From Petrolisthes cinctipes (taxonomy: Eukaryota > Arthropoda > Malacostraca > Decapoda > Porcellanidae): DNA of 64,000 nucleotides. A program made the position numbers and the translations under genes. Position 1 is the stretch's first letter. The number at the start of each line of letters is the position of its first letter. The stretch is taken from the NCBI GenBank assembly GCA_033782935.1, contig JAWQEG010001379.1, positions 1-64,000 of the forward strand. Reading direction: 5' to 3'. The notes below the pieces were generated by a model. That model saw nothing but the letters and a program-made list of their open reading frames with translations. It had not been told where the DNA came from and did no database searches. This document shows, piece after piece, positions 1-11,905 of the stretch.

Positions 1-7
1 TTCAGTT

Positions 8-155
8 TTAAGGGAGAAGTTCAGTGTATATAGGTATATTCGGACTAACTGATTCCTCCAAACTATTTCAAAAGCAACAGACTACCATTATTTTTGTTCA
101 TCTGGTCCTGTTTCTTGGCATAATTTGGAGGAATCAAGGCGCTCCAATGTATGTA
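8..155. mobile_element. TTAA-type MITE, family C, copy 1
   Basis: A TTAA sits at 8-11, followed by an AT-rich body containing GATTCCTCCAAACTATTTC and the complementary-type TTTGGAGGAATCAAGG. The same internal order (CATCTGGTCCTGTTTCTTGGC, then a TTTGGAGGAAT block) recurs in the copy at 45639-45804, which has TTAA at both ends. The right end here is not clear. A related, more divergent segment with the same TTTGGAGGAAT motif continues to about 290. Non-coding; piggyBac-like by target site only. Confidence 0.55.
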
Positions 156-346
156 CCAATTTCGGGTGAATTAGAGTAGAGGGATATTCATTCCTTCAAA
201 CTGTGGTACAAAACAAATTTCCGACTCGTATATTGAGGTCTTAAGTCTGTTTCCTGACATAGTTTGGAGGAATCCTTTGCAATTACCTATTTGTTATTAC
301 TAGCTGCCTTAAAAATATATTACGTTTAACATTTAATAAACAAATC

Positions 347-502
347 TTAAGGGACCCTGTAATGTAGTCAGAAAATTGGAGGTAAATGAGTCCTTCAAAT
401 ATTGCCACGAAACACCACCTATATGGAAGGAGCATGTTTCGTCGCATAGTCAGGAGGAATCAGAAGCCTCCAATTTTCATACACGATCACAGGGTCCTTT
501 AG
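347..502. mobile_element. TTAA-type palindromic MITE, family A, copy 1
   Basis: Begins TTAAGGGACCCTGTAATG and ends with the inverted counterpart CGATCACAGGGTCCTTTAG. The two halves are imperfect inverted repeats, with AATTGGAGG on the left and GCCTCCAATTTT on the right. The right TTAA has mutated. Closely similar copies lie at 23854-24001 and 49975-50130. The element is about 155 bp and encodes no protein; the small open frame across it is incidental. TTAA ends suggest mobilisation by a piggyBac-type transposase acting in trans, which is inference. Confidence 0.75.
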
Positions 503-878
503 AACATTTGCTACAGGAATTCTCTACCCAGGCATTTACTTCTTGGCAACAATTTATGTGCTACCAATCTGACATATGGAGCACTGCCAGGTGTGAAATG
601 ATATTGCCTACCCTATTTTTTTGTTTTTGTTTCTGCCGAACATTAATTAAGCTAGCTGCCTGTAGCTTTCTTTCCGTGTGTCACTGCCAGGCAATTTTTT
701 CATCTCGGTAGTAAATGTCAGGGCAACGAATTATCGGCAACCAGCTGTGAACATATCCGTACTAATGACATGAACTGTATGACTGATGGCAGCTCTCTAT
801 ACTCGACTATGGGGTTCATTCACAGGACGAGTGCCACAATTATTCACTCATGACTGTAGCAGAACACAACATAATAAG

Positions 879-1101
879 TACAACCACAATCAAATATCCA
901 CCCACACTTTCCTTCCATCGTAGTAAATATCTTGGTAATAAAGAACTACACGTGTACAATTTTCCAGCACCACATAATAATAATAATAGTTGAGGGGGTT
1001 GAGTTGACGTAAGGTGTTGTTGTATGATTATATTTTGATATGATACTGATTTATTTGCACGGTGGAAGGAAAGTGTCGGTGGTTATTTGATTGTGGCTGT
1101 A
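879..1101. mobile_element. TA-flanked MITE, family D5, copy 1
   Basis: Inverted repeats of about 40 bp close the element: CAACCACAATCAAATATCC at the left and GGTTATTTGATTGTGGCTG at the right, each bordered by TA. The core carries TTGAGGGGGTTGAGTTGACG. A second copy in opposite orientation lies at 32092-32297 and shares both ends and the core. Size and TA target fit a Tc1/mariner-type MITE. Confidence 0.8.
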
Positions 1102-1159
1102 CATAATATATGTAAACTTTAAGATAATTATATCTGACTGTCTCATTAATGTTTACCTT

Positions 1160-1425
1160 CATACTTCACTCTTCTTTCCTTTTCATTATTATTTTTCCTT
1201 CACTATTTCCTTTCCTTCTTTTCACCCTCATTCCTTTCCCCCTTTTTCTTTCAATCGTTTCGTATTGGATTTTCTTTCCAACCTTTACTCTCATCCATTT
1301 CTTATTTTGCCTCGCAATTCATTTATCCATTGTATTTCCCCTTTTCAATTCCTTTCTTCTCTTTTCCCTTCATTTATAGCTGTTAATCTTCTACAATATT
1401 CTCTCCTCACTCTCCCTTAGTTGAT
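1160..1425. repeat. Pyrimidine-rich tract
   Basis: About 260 bp of T/C-rich sequence with no fixed period. Overlapping open frames exist only because of the skewed composition and are not credible genes. Confidence 0.6.
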
Positions 1426-1458
1426 AAAGAGGCGAGGGTTGCTAAGATAGGTGACGAA

Positions 1459-1915
1459 CGTGGTGGAGGAAATGTGGTGGTGGTGGTGGTGGTGGAAGAG
1501 GTAGTGGTAGTAGTAGTGGTAGTAGTATGGTGGTGAAGGTGGGGGGGGGGGGGTGGGGGTGGAAGTGAAAGTAATGAAGGTCATAGTAGTGTTAATGGTA
1601 GTGGTGGTGGTGGTGGTAATGATACTGGCCGCAATAGTAGAAATAATAGTGGTAGTAGTAATAGTAGTGGAAGCGTTAGAGGTGTTGTATTGTAACGGCA
1701 AAGAGAGTAGTAGTAGTTGTGGTAGTGGTAGTGCTAGAGGTAGTAGAAGTTGTGGTAATAATAGTGGTGGTAATAGTTATTGTGGTTGTGGTCGTGGTAG
1801 AGGTAGTGGAAGTGGTGGTAATAATAATAGTAGTGGCAATAGTGGCAGTGGTTGTGGTCATGGTCGTAGCAGTGGTAGTTGAAGTGGTGGCAATAGTAGT
1901 AGTAGTAGTAGTAAG
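1459..1915. repeat. Degenerate (GGT/AGT)n trinucleotide array
   Basis: Some 450 bp of interrupted GGT, AGT and AAT triplets. Both strands stay open in several frames because of the three-base period, which explains the Val/Ser/Gly- and Thr-rich translations. No gene. Confidence 0.9.
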
Positions 1916-2079
1916 GTAGGCTACAACGAATACATAGTGGACAGGGAAGTAGAGTGAAGGTGGATGGAGACCCCTGAGGTGAAACTTATATAACATGAAG
2001 TATAAGAATGTTTTTGCTCGTTATCCCCCCCCTATAATATTACAAAACTGCATTCCAAGGTGCCTGTGAAGGGGAACTG

Positions 2080-2303
2080 CAGGTGGTGGTGAGCTCAGTG
2101 AAGGTGAAGGTTTGGGTGATGTGGTAAATATGAGAGTGAAGTGATGAGGGTGGAAATGATGAAAGTGATGAGGTGAAGGTGAGGCGAGAGTGGAATGATG
2201 AGGGTATAAATGATAAAAGTGGTGAGGTGAAGGTGAAGGTATGGGTGATGAGGTATACGTGAAATGATGAGGGTGGAAATGATGAAAGTTGTGTGTGTGT
2301 GTT

Positions 2304-2362
<59 letters not shown>

Positions 2363-2390
2363 TATGTGTGTGTGTGTGTGTGTGTGTAAG
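2080..2390. repeat. GATGA/GGTGAAGGTGA minisatellite followed by (GT)n
   Basis: Sequence from about 2080 to 2288 is built from GGTGAAGGTGA and GAGGGTGGAAATGATG blocks of roughly 50-60 bp. It runs straight into about 95 bp of GT dinucleotides with a few interruptions (2289-2386). Confidence 0.85.
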
Positions 2391-2509
2391 GCAGGGTACG
2401 TCACACATCACCTTGAGGCGTCTCGTTCATTATATCTTAGTGAGGGTAATTGCTGAGGAGCCGCTCTCTTTACCTGTGTGTGTGTGTGCCACTTATTCCC
2501 TTACTGCCC

Positions 2510-3640
2510 CTACCCCTGTTAAACCTGTCCCTGCTGCCCCTATCTCTGTTAAACCTACCCCTGTCACCCCTGTTAAACCTGTCCCTGCTGCCCCTATCCC
2601 TGTTAAACCTGTCCCTGTTCTCTTACCCCTACCCCTGCTGCCCCTATCCCTGTTGAACCTGTCCCTGCTGACCTGCCCCTACCCCTGTTAAACCTGTCCC
2701 TGCTGCCCCTATCCCTGTTAAACCTGTCTCTGCTGTCCCTATCTCTGTTAAACCTACCCCTGCTACCCCTATCCCTGTTAAACCTGTCCCTGCTCTCTTA
2801 CCCCCACCCTTGCTATTCCTATCCTTGTTAAACCTGTCCCTGCTACCCCTACCCCTGTTAAACCTACCCCTGCTGTCCTTTCCCTATATCTCTGCCTTTC
2901 CTCACCCTGCCTCTTACTTCCCTGCTCATGCCCCTGTCCCTGCTATTATTCCCTTACCCCTGCTATCGCTCTATCTACCTCTTATTTCCCTGTCCCTGAA
3001 TGCTGTCCTGCCCCTACCCCTACTGCCACTCTCTTTACCACGTGCTGATATTTGTTTATACTGTCCTATCCCTGTCCCTGTCCCTATCTCTCTCCCTATT
3101 ACCCTTTTACCTTTCCTCACCACCTTCCACTCCTCCCTTCTTTATCTTCCTCACACTCTAACTTCCTTTATCCCTTTCGGTCTTTTTCCTCTTTTCCTTT
3201 AGTTTCAGTTCTGCTTAATTTTTCCTTCTCTTCTCCTCTTCCTGCCATACTTTTCATCCATTTTCATCTTCTTCCCTATCCTATTTTTCCATTCCCTTTC
3301 TTTTCCTTCTTCTACCTTTTCATTTTCTCACCATTTCCCTTTATACTTCTTCCCCTCCCTCAGTCTCCAACTCCTTCCTTCCTTCCTGATCCTCCTCTTC
3401 CTTCCGTTTCCCTTTTCCTTCCTTTCTATTCACTCCATATGGTTCTCTTTTACCGGTACTTATTCTCTCAGTTTCCAGTCTTCCCTAACTCCACTTATTC
3501 CATACTTTCTTCCAAATTTCCTCCAAGAAACTTCTCTTCATTTTTTTATATTTCCCTTTTCCAAACTTCTCTTCTTTTCTTTATAAATCCTTTCCAGAAC
3601 TTCCCTTCCTTTTTGTTATCGCCCCAGGTGGAAATTTGTC
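2510..3640. repeat. 24-bp CCTGTTAAACC minisatellite grading into pyrimidine-rich DNA
   Basis: Degenerate repeats of CCCTGTTAAACCTGTCCCTG (unit about 24 bp) run from 2510 to about 2870. Progressively less regular CCCTG/TATCCC sequence follows, then T/C-rich sequence to 3640. The long Pro/Leu/Val- and Phe/Ser-rich open frames here (longest at 3052-3690) are compositional. Confidence 0.8.
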
Positions 3641-4170
3641 CCTGTGTTAGGCTGTGGGTATGTTGTATGAGTAGAGGATGGTTATATTGATTATATAGCG
3701 AATAGTTTACATATGATAATTATATAGTGTTACGAACAAGATATACATGTAAAAAAATGAGCAAGATTGACTGTTTATTTGTGTTTGCCAGTTAACTAAG
3801 AACAAAGACTATGTGAGGCAGCACGACACAGACGGACAGTGAAGGATAGATATTGGTTGGTGTTGGCAGTGATACTTGTACAATGTGTTACAGACAAGAA
3901 CTGGAATATTAAACGATTATTATACGACCCGGAAAACGTTAGTAACACAGACTAAACAAATTGCAAATGAATTGACGAGAGAACACTAACTGGGATATTT
4001 AGTTGATATCGAGTGGATATTGAGATGATACTGAATTGACATTATTAGCATTTTGAAAGAGAAATTATAGAGGATGATGACAATAATGTATTTGATATTG
4101 ATGTTTTCTGTTCTGTTTGACTGGTTTTGACCCAATAATCAATAAATGGAGTTGGTGTACTGCGTGACGG
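3641..4170. other. Unique AT-rich spacer
   Basis: About 530 bp of ordinary AT-rich sequence with no repeat structure, credible open frame or RNA signature that I could see. Confidence 0.5.
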
Positions 4171-4242
4171 GTTGTTTCGTTACCCTAAAATAATGATTCC
4201 AGCAGCCGTGGGGAGGTTCCGGTTACACTTTCTTTACCGCTA

Positions 4243-4605
4243 TAGTACCCTCCTTTTCTCTCTCCTCCTTGTGCGTACTTCTCTTCCTATTCTCTCTCCC
4301 CTTGTCCGTACCGTACTTCTCTTCCTCTTCTCTCTTTCCCCCATCCGTACTTCTCTCTCCTCCTTGTCCGTACCGTACTTCTCTTCCTTTTCTCTCTCCT
4401 CCTTGTGCGTACTTCTCTTCCTATTCTCTCTCCTCCTTGTCCGTAGCGTACTTCTTTTCCTATTCTCTCTCCCTTTGTTCGTACTTCTCTTCCTTTTCTC
4501 TCTCCTCCTTGTCCGTACTTCTCTTCCTTTTCTCTCTTCCCTTGTCCGTACCGTACTTCTCTTCCTATTCTCTCTCCCCTTCCTTTATTCTTCTTTTTTC
4601 CCTCC
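4243..4605. repeat. Minisatellite of CTCTTCCTWTTCTCTCTCC / TCCGTAC blocks
   Basis: Eight to ten degenerate units of roughly 36-45 bp, each with TTGTCCGTACCGTACTTCTC or a shortened form followed by a CTCTTCC..CTCTC run. The open frames at 4172-4864 and 4269-4682 are translations of this array. Confidence 0.85.
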
Positions 4606-4689
4606 TCCCCATCGGACAGACCACAGACAACAACAACACCACCACCTATATCGGTATAATTGGTCTGTTGAGGTCAGGTTAAGGCCGCT

Positions 4690-5505
4690 ACGGGTGGTGG
4701 TGGTAGTGATGGTGGTGGTGGGGGTGGTGGTGGTGGGGGTGGTGGTAGTGCTGGTGATGGTGGTGGTGGTAGAAGTGTTTGTGATGGTGGTGGTAGTAGT
4801 GTTGGCGATGGTAATAGTGGTGGTGGTGGTAGAAGTGTTGGTGGTGGTGTGTTGGCGGTGGTAATAGTGGTGGTAGTAGTATTGGTGATGGTAATAGTAG
4901 TAGTGTTAGTAGTGGTGGTAGTAGTGGTTGTGTTGGTGGAGGTGGTACTAGTGGTAGTGGTGTTGTTAGTGGTAGTTATGGTGGAAATGAAAGCAGTGTC
5001 GATAGCTGGTTGTGTGGTGGTGGTGGTGGTGAATGCGCGAATAATTTATGGTTGGTTGTGGTATTCGTGGCTGTGAGGATAATATTTCTACAGTGAGTTT
5101 TGTTGTTGTTGTTGTTGGTGATGGTGATGATGGTGTTGGTGTTACTGAAAAGGATGAGGGAGATCTATTTTGTTTCGTTGTTGTTGTTGTTGTTGCTGCT
5201 GCTGCTATTGTTATTTTAGTTGTTGTTGTTTAGTTGTTGTTGTTGGTGGTGGTGATGTGAGTGATGATGAAGTTATTTTGAATATGGTTGATGTACACAG
5301 TCCATAGTTGCTTCCATTATTGTTGTTGTTGTTGTTATTTTTAATGCTGTGTTGCTTTCAGGGTCTTGTTGTTGTTGTTGTTGTGGATATTGCGGCATTA
5401 GACTGTTTACCTGATGCTATTGTGTTGCTGGTGTTGATGAGACCATTATAACGTTTTCATGATGTTGTTATTGTTGTTGTTGTTGTTGTTACCTCCTCAC
5501 CGCGT
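4690..5505. repeat. GGT array (4690-4985) and GTT arrays (5100-5490)
   Basis: A 300-bp GGT/AGT array is followed by several separate GTT blocks at about 5101-5120, 5180-5240, 5318-5336, 5365-5385 and 5465-5492. Val-rich translations are artefacts. Confidence 0.9.
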
Positions 5506-5656
5506 ACCACAAGCAGCGAGAGCCTAATTGTATTCACTCCTGCTTGCATGTTTGTCCTGCATTAACAACAACAACTGCAAAATGGGCAGGACTTTTCAGA
5601 ATAATATGACAGTCTTTAGAATAATAACTCCCTCCCTTATTTATTACGCTGTGGCA

Positions 5657-6230
5657 GGAGGGACAGAGAGTTTAGGTACCGGTATGGAGGGACAGAGAGT
5701 TTAGGTACCGGTATGGAGGGACAGAGAGTTTAGGTACCGGTATGGAGGGACAGAGAGTTTAGGTACCGGTATGGAGGGACAGAGAGTTTAGGTACCGGTA
5801 TAGAGGGACAGAGAGTTTAGGTACCGGTATGGAGGGACAGAGAGTTTAGGTACCGGTATGGAGGGACAGAGAGTTTAGGTACCGGTATGGAGGGACAGAG
5901 AGTTTAGGTACCGGTATAGAGGGACAGAGAGTTTAGGTACCGGTATGGAGGGACAGAGAGTTTAGGTACCGGTATGAAGGGACAGAGAGTTTAGGTACCG
6001 GTATGGAGGGACAGAGAGTTTAGGTACCGGTATAGAGGGACAGAGAGTTTAGGTACCGGTATGGAGGGACAGAGAGTTTAGGTACCGGTATGGAGGGACA
6101 GAGAGTTTAGGTACCGGTATAGAGGGACAGAGGATTTAGGTACCGGTATGGAGGGACAGAGAGTTTAGGTACCGGTATGGAGGGACAGAGAGTTTAGGTA
6201 CCGGTATGGAGGGACAGAGAGTTTAGGTAT
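5657..6230. repeat. Homogeneous 29-bp minisatellite, about 20 units
   Basis: The unit starts GGAGGGACAGAGAGTTTAGG and ends TACCGGTAT. About 20 copies lie head to tail from 5657, differing mostly at one G/A position (TATGGAGG versus TATAGAGG) and one unit with AGGATT. Each unit holds an ACCGGT hexamer. High unit identity means recent expansion or homogenisation. Confidence 0.97.
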
Positions 6231-6884
6231 GTTGTCTATGATGGGAGCGGCGCGACGACTTTGCCTCATCTTCAGAAATAGGTTTGGCTAGCAGTCAGAA
6301 GGGTAGCCTAAGTATTTAATTAACCGATGATGGGGAGATGTGTCGTTCATTTTAGTACTTCCTCGACCGGTGTATTATAATATATGGCACGTCACATTTC
6401 AAGTCCAAGAGTGAATATTTTCCTCTAATATTCAAAAACATCTCATGGTATATTTTGGAAAGAAGTTATTGTTAGGTGACCTAGTTTCGTTATCCATTTT
6501 TCCTACATACATTACACACTCCCATTCACACTCAAACTCCTCCACATCAACACAGTCGTAGTCCAAAACATAACAATAATCATACCTCAGTAACTGCCCG
6601 AACCAAGATCATTCCTGTTAATAAAATAAGAAAAAAACAAAAAAGCATAAGAATGATAAAAGTCATCCCCAATTACTATGAGTCAAACTTTATTCGATTC
6701 AGGTGAGTGCCACATGTCTCACACAAGTAAGGGGAATGGACCACAAGGGAGAGGCATCCAGCATCTAGGGTCATGGGTGAACCTCAAACTGACTAACTTT
6801 TTTCATCCTAACTCTTCATTGACATTGGTTCGGTTCTTTATGGGCATACGAGTAGTTGTTTTAGGAGAGAGAGCTTTAAGTTGC
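6231..6884. other. Unique spacer
   Basis: About 650 bp without repeats or a convincing exon. A 72-codon open frame at 6678-6896 resembles nothing I know and has no splice or promoter context. Confidence 0.45.
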
Positions 6885-7605
6885 ATGCAGTGGTAGTGGT
6901 GGTATAAGAGATGTCTATAGTGCCAGTAGTAGTGATGGAAATAGTAGCAAAATTAATAATGGTAGTGTATTAGTTGTAAATGTAGCAGAGATGGTAGTAG
7001 TGGTAAAAGTGGTGATGGTAGTAATAGTAAAGGTAGTAGTTATTCTGGTGGTGGTGGTGGTGTAATGGTATTATTATTATTAGTAGTAGTAGTGGTGGTG
7101 GTGGTGTCGTGGGGTGGTATTGGTATTGGTAGTAGTCGTGGTAGTGATAGTGGTGTGGCAGTGGTATTGATAGTGGTGGTACTGGTTTTAGTAGTGGTAG
7201 TAGTAGTAAGAGGGGAGGGAAGGGGTGGTAGTCACAGTAAGAGTAAAGGGAGTGGTAGTGGAAGGGAGGGGAGGGGAGGGGAGGAGTGGTAGTAAGAGTG
7301 GAGGGAAGGGGTGGTAGTCACAGTAAGAGTAAAGGGGTGGAGGGAGGGAGGGGTGTAGTGAAAGGGAGGGGAGGGAAGGGGTGGTAGTAAGAGTAAAGGG
7401 GTGGTAGTGGAAGGCAGGGGAGGAGAGGGGGAGGGGTGGTAGTGGCAGTAAGAGTGGAGGGAAGGGGTGGGGTGGTAGTGGAAGGAAGGGAGGGAGGGGA
7501 GGGGTGGTAGTGGCAGTAAGAGGGAGTGGAAGGGGAGGGGAGGGGTGGTAGTGGAAGGAGAGAGGGATGGGAGGGGAGGGGATGGAAGGGGACATAATGG
7601 GGTAC
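6885..7605. repeat. GGT array grading into GGGGA-rich purine tract
   Basis: From 6885 to about 7200 the sequence is GGT/AGT triplets. From 7205 to 7605 it becomes repeated AGGGGAGGGG..GTGGTAGT blocks, purine-rich on this strand with many G-runs. Pro/Ser/His-rich minus-strand open frames are compositional. Confidence 0.88.
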
Positions 7606-7639
7606 TCCTGGTGATTGTGTGGGGACATCCTCGTCCTCT

Positions 7640-8220
7640 ACCCTCATGTCCAACCCAGCACGCACACATGTCCATCCACTCCATCCACACACTCACTCTC
7701 ATCCATCCATCCATCCATCTATCCACCCTCTACTTTCCACACACACACACTCACTCATCCATCCATCCATCCTACTTACCACACACACTTAATCATCCAT
7801 TCTACTTACCACACACACTTAATCATCCATCCATTCCATCCACCCTACTTACCAAACACACTTAATCATCCACCCACCAACCCCACTTCACTCATTTGTT
7901 CATCCACCTCGTTTCCCTCATTTGTCCATATCACCTTCCTTCCACATCCAATCACCCTCCTCTACCTCACTCATACATTCACTTATCTATTTACCTTATT
8001 TCACTCATTTGTCCAGTTCACCTCGCTACCATTTAAATTATTTTATTCCACTCATGCACTCACTCGTCCATCCCACTTCACTGAAACTCATTTGTCCACT
8101 CATACCAACTCACTAATCCACTCCATTTACTCTACCCAACTCATACATACATTCACTCATCCACTCCACCTCTCTCATGCACGCACTAACCCATCTAGCC
8201 TAAACTCACTCACTCACTAG
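7640..8220. repeat. ATCC/CACTCA-rich degenerate repeats
   Basis: Degenerate ATCC tetranucleotides and ACACACTTAATCATCCATCC units (at least four near 7780-7875), passing into CACTCA-rich sequence. Long Thr/Ser/His/Pro open frames are artefacts of this composition. Confidence 0.8.
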
Positions 8221-8890
8221 GTCAATCAAATATTCACTCATTCATATATTCACTCAACCATTACTTGCTGGAATTGATGTAAGGGTTTGGCGGTAATGTG
8301 ATGGCGTCGGGCAATGTATGTTGATATAGAGCATAGTGGTGACGCAAGATAATTGAGAAACATTGTAAGTTAAAGGCAAAAAGGAGTGTTGTGAGTAGAA
8401 GAGTGTAGGGAGGAAAAAGGAGTGTTGTGAGAAGAAGAGTGTAGTGGTGCTCAGGTCTGCATTAGGAGGAGATAATAAGAGTCAGTAACATAAGTACAAG
8501 GAAATGTGTACCATAGTAAGTAATGGTGGTGGTGGTGTGAAGGGTGAACAAGAAGGGTTACAGCAAAATCCATAGTAGAAAGGCGTTCACAGACCCCTAA
8601 CTTCGTCAAGGCTGCATGAGCATCACCTCCACTAAAAGGTTCTTTTTCACAAATTTCGTTATACTGTAGTTTACGGACACAATCACTAATATTTCATTTT
8701 CATTCTTAACTCCACCTGTGCTCTACCAATCACCTTCAAAATTTAATTACTTTTTCCTAGGCACATCATCATATCTGCTCACTCACTAAATATCATGAAA
8801 ACGGCACATATTCTTTTGAGATACCAGTATCTCTCTTATAAGTAGTCAGACTGACAGCCAGACTGATAAATAGAATTGACAAAAAAATAT
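8221..8890. other. Spacer with a short tandem duplication
   Basis: Mostly unique. Between 8380 and 8450 a roughly 35-bp segment (AGGAGTGTTGTGAG..AGAAGAGTGTAG) is present twice in tandem. No gene seen. Confidence 0.5.
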
Positions 8891-9875
8891 GGGAGGCAAA
8901 AACATAACCGCTTCAACTCAGATGGCGAAAGAAAAATGTAAGGGAAAAGTAGACGAAGAGGTGAAGAGGAAAGTAAGAGAAAGATATGTCTGGAGAATGA
9001 GGGTGGATAAGACAAGAATAAATAGGGGTACAGAAATCAAGCTGAAGGTAGAGCCTAAAAGGGGAGGAGGGACCAGAGGGAAAAGAGAAGGGGAGGAGGG
9101 ACAGCTGATCAAGAGCAAGGGCATATCAGGGGACGGAGTGGAGGAGGGGATAAGGGGGGGGAGGGAAAGGAATGGAGAAAGAAGGGGGAGAGAGGGGATG
9201 GAAGGGATGAGGAATGGGAGAAAGAAGGGGGAGAGGGGGGTGGAAGGGATGAGGAATGGGAGAAAGAAGGGACGGACGAAAAGAAGGGCTGAAATGAATA
9301 GTGACGGGTGGAAAGGATTCTGGAGGGGATAGATAGAGGGAACGAGAGTGGACCAGTAGATTGTTAGGATGGTATGTGTACAGAAGGTGGGGAGAGGATG
9401 GTAGGGGGGGTGTATTAGGGTCAGGGATTTAATAGGGTTCAGGAGGGGGTCGAGAGGGGGTCGTGGAAGGGTTTAGAGGTGTCTGAACAGGGGTCAAGAG
9501 GGGGGTGGGGGTCGTAGAGGAGTAAAGAGGAGTGAGGAGGGGGGGGAGGTCGTGGAGGGGTAAAGAGGGGTGTGAAGGGGGGGTTATGGGTGAACAGGAG
9601 GGGTCTAAACGGGAACGTGGAAAGAAAAATAAAAGGGGGGGGGAGAGGTGTCAGTATGGGGTCGTGGAGAGGGGTGGGGAGGGGTCGTGGAGAGGGGTGG
9701 GGAGGGGGTCGTGGAGAGGGGTTATGAGAGGGGGTCGGGCCGTGGGGTGGTGTGGGGGTCGTGGAGAGGGGTGGGGAGGGGGTCGTGGAGAGGGGTGGGG
9801 AGGGGGTCGTGGAGAGGGGTGGGGAAGGGGTTGTGGAGAGGGGTGGGGCTGTGGAGGGGAGCAGAGGGGCTGACA
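8891..9875. repeat. Purine-rich tract with GGGATGGAAGGGATGAGGAA and GTCGTGGAGAGGGG repeats
   Basis: Strongly purine-biased. A 35-bp unit repeats near 9195-9270, and the 23-29 bp unit GTCGTGGAGAGGGGTGGGG repeats about ten times from 9655 to 9855. The Lys/Arg/Gly-rich open frame at 8889-9332 has no domain and follows from the composition. G-run density on the plus strand is very high. Confidence 0.8.
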
Positions 9876-9972
9876 TAAGAGACCCACAACCGAATATAGA
9901 CCAGTGTACATTATAGCTGAAGTGAAGGTGTTGGAGCGAGGGGAGAGGCCGCTGGAGGTCACCACTCATGGC

Positions 9973-10420
<448 letters not shown>

Positions 10421-11045
10421 TCTCTCCTTCATTCCCTGTATTTTTCTACTGCTCCTGTCTTTTTCGCTTGCCTCCAACCTGTGTCTCCCTTATCCCAACT
10501 GACCCCACTGCCCTTTCACTTCGTCCTCCTGCATCCCACTGTTGCCATCGTTGTATCATCTAATTTCACCACCACCACCATGTGCAAGGAAAGTCATGGA
10601 GCCATCGCTTTGGTCATCGTCAGTGAGGCCTGGTCTTAATTATCTTGCAATGTATGTTCCCTCATTTCGCTTCTGTCGCTGTATAACACGTGATTCTAAC
10701 GTTGCACCATTCTACTCAGGATTCATCACCATTAACTCTGATATACTAACGATTAAGGGATATAAAAACTGATAAATTTCCCCATGAACAAGAATGATAC
10801 AAGTTAAACCCAGAGTCGAGTTAGAAAGAATAATTATATCGGTGGCATAATCAACCATGATAAGAGATTATTATACCCAACTTAAACTTTTGGTCCACAG
10901 GGTATTATACAACACGTATCACTCACCCTGTTGTTATCCCATCACACGTCACTTCTGCCACACCCCTCCCCCAACAACAACAACAACAATAACAACAACA
11001 ACAACAACAACCCCGTCCCCCCTGCCCCGGTCCCCACACCTTCAC
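10421..11045. other. Spacer; short CAA run
   Basis: No gene seen. Includes an AAC/CAA run at about 10973-11010 immediately left of the G-rich fold-back element. Confidence 0.45.
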
Positions 11046-11258
11046 TTAAAGGGGTGCGGAGTAGGGGACAGCTTGGGGGTGGTGGTTTAGGGGGGTGCGG
11101 GGGTTTTGGGTGTGAAGGAGTAGGGGGACAGGCTTGGGGAGGGGGGTTAGGGGGGTGCGGAATAGGGGACAGGCTTTCTACCCACCCCAAGCCTGTCCCC
11201 CTATTCCCTCACCCCCCAAACCCCCCCAAGTCTGTCCCTACTCCCGCACCCCCTTTAA
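11046..11258. mobile_element. TTAA-type G-rich fold-back element, family B, copy 1
   Basis: TTAA lies at both ends (11046-11049 and 11255-11258). Reading inward the left arm is AAGGGGTGCGGAGTAGGGGA and the right arm is its complement, ending TCCCGCACCCCCTTTAA. Direct sub-repeats (TTAGGGGGGTGCGG, GGGGACAGGCTTGGGG) occur inside the left arm, so the arms are of unequal length. The G runs sit on the plus strand in the left arm and on the minus strand in the right arm. The second copy is at 43000-43198. Confidence 0.85.
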
Positions 11259-11905
11259 GCCACCCCAACCATCAAGACAGAGGGGCAGCTGACCTTGCCT
11301 GCCCCCTTGGGACCAGGCTGAATCACTAATATGATAGCACATTTTTCAGCCGAATTATACCTACAAATTTTAACTTTTTTCAATATACAGACTTGTCCAG
11401 AGTTATATCTTCAGTTTTTCACTTTTATCGCCAATATACAGACTGGTGGAGATAATGTCTCTATAATTTCTTACACTTTTCAGTAATAAAAAGAGAGAAA
11501 AATAATAGAATATCACCTCTGCAGTATAAAGTTAAACAATATTCCTCTTTATAATTAAAAAACCTTCCAAGTTCATGAATACAGAATATGGAACACATCT
11601 GATATCTACAGTATATAAGACAATGCCACAACTCAATATTTTAATCAGTCGATAAAGGTGACACGTGTAGGAATTATTACGTTAACCTACATGATGAGTT
11701 AATACACCACTCCAAGTTGAAATAAGTTCTTACATCTTCATTATGTGTAAAAACAGAAGGTGGAGAAGCCAGATGTCCTTGACGTGGTGGTGAGAGGAAG
11801 GAAGGTCTTGGCTACAGTTTATAAGAGTTTGGGGGTTTAATTGAAGGCGAGGGAAGAAATGGCTGATATACTGTCCAACTTGTGTTCTTGAGACTTGGCC
11901 TGGCA
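11259..11905. other. Unique AT-rich spacer
   Basis: About 640 bp with no repeat or exon that I can support. Confidence 0.45.

Noticed and set aside
1417..1996. Overlapping open frames on both strands (Val/Gly- and Thr-rich)
   Set aside because: They are translations of the GGT/AGT triplet array and have no domains.
2293..3690. Long Cys/Val-, Pro/Val- and Phe/Ser-rich open frames
   Set aside because: They follow exactly the GT, CCTGTTAAACC and pyrimidine-rich repeats.
7188..8220. Long Pro/Ser/His- and Thr/His-rich open frames
   Set aside because: Compositional products of GGGGA and ATCC repeats.
8889..9332. 147-codon Lys/Arg/Gly/Glu-rich open frame
   Set aside because: Purine-only sequence lacks stop codons by composition; internal tandem repeats and no known domain.
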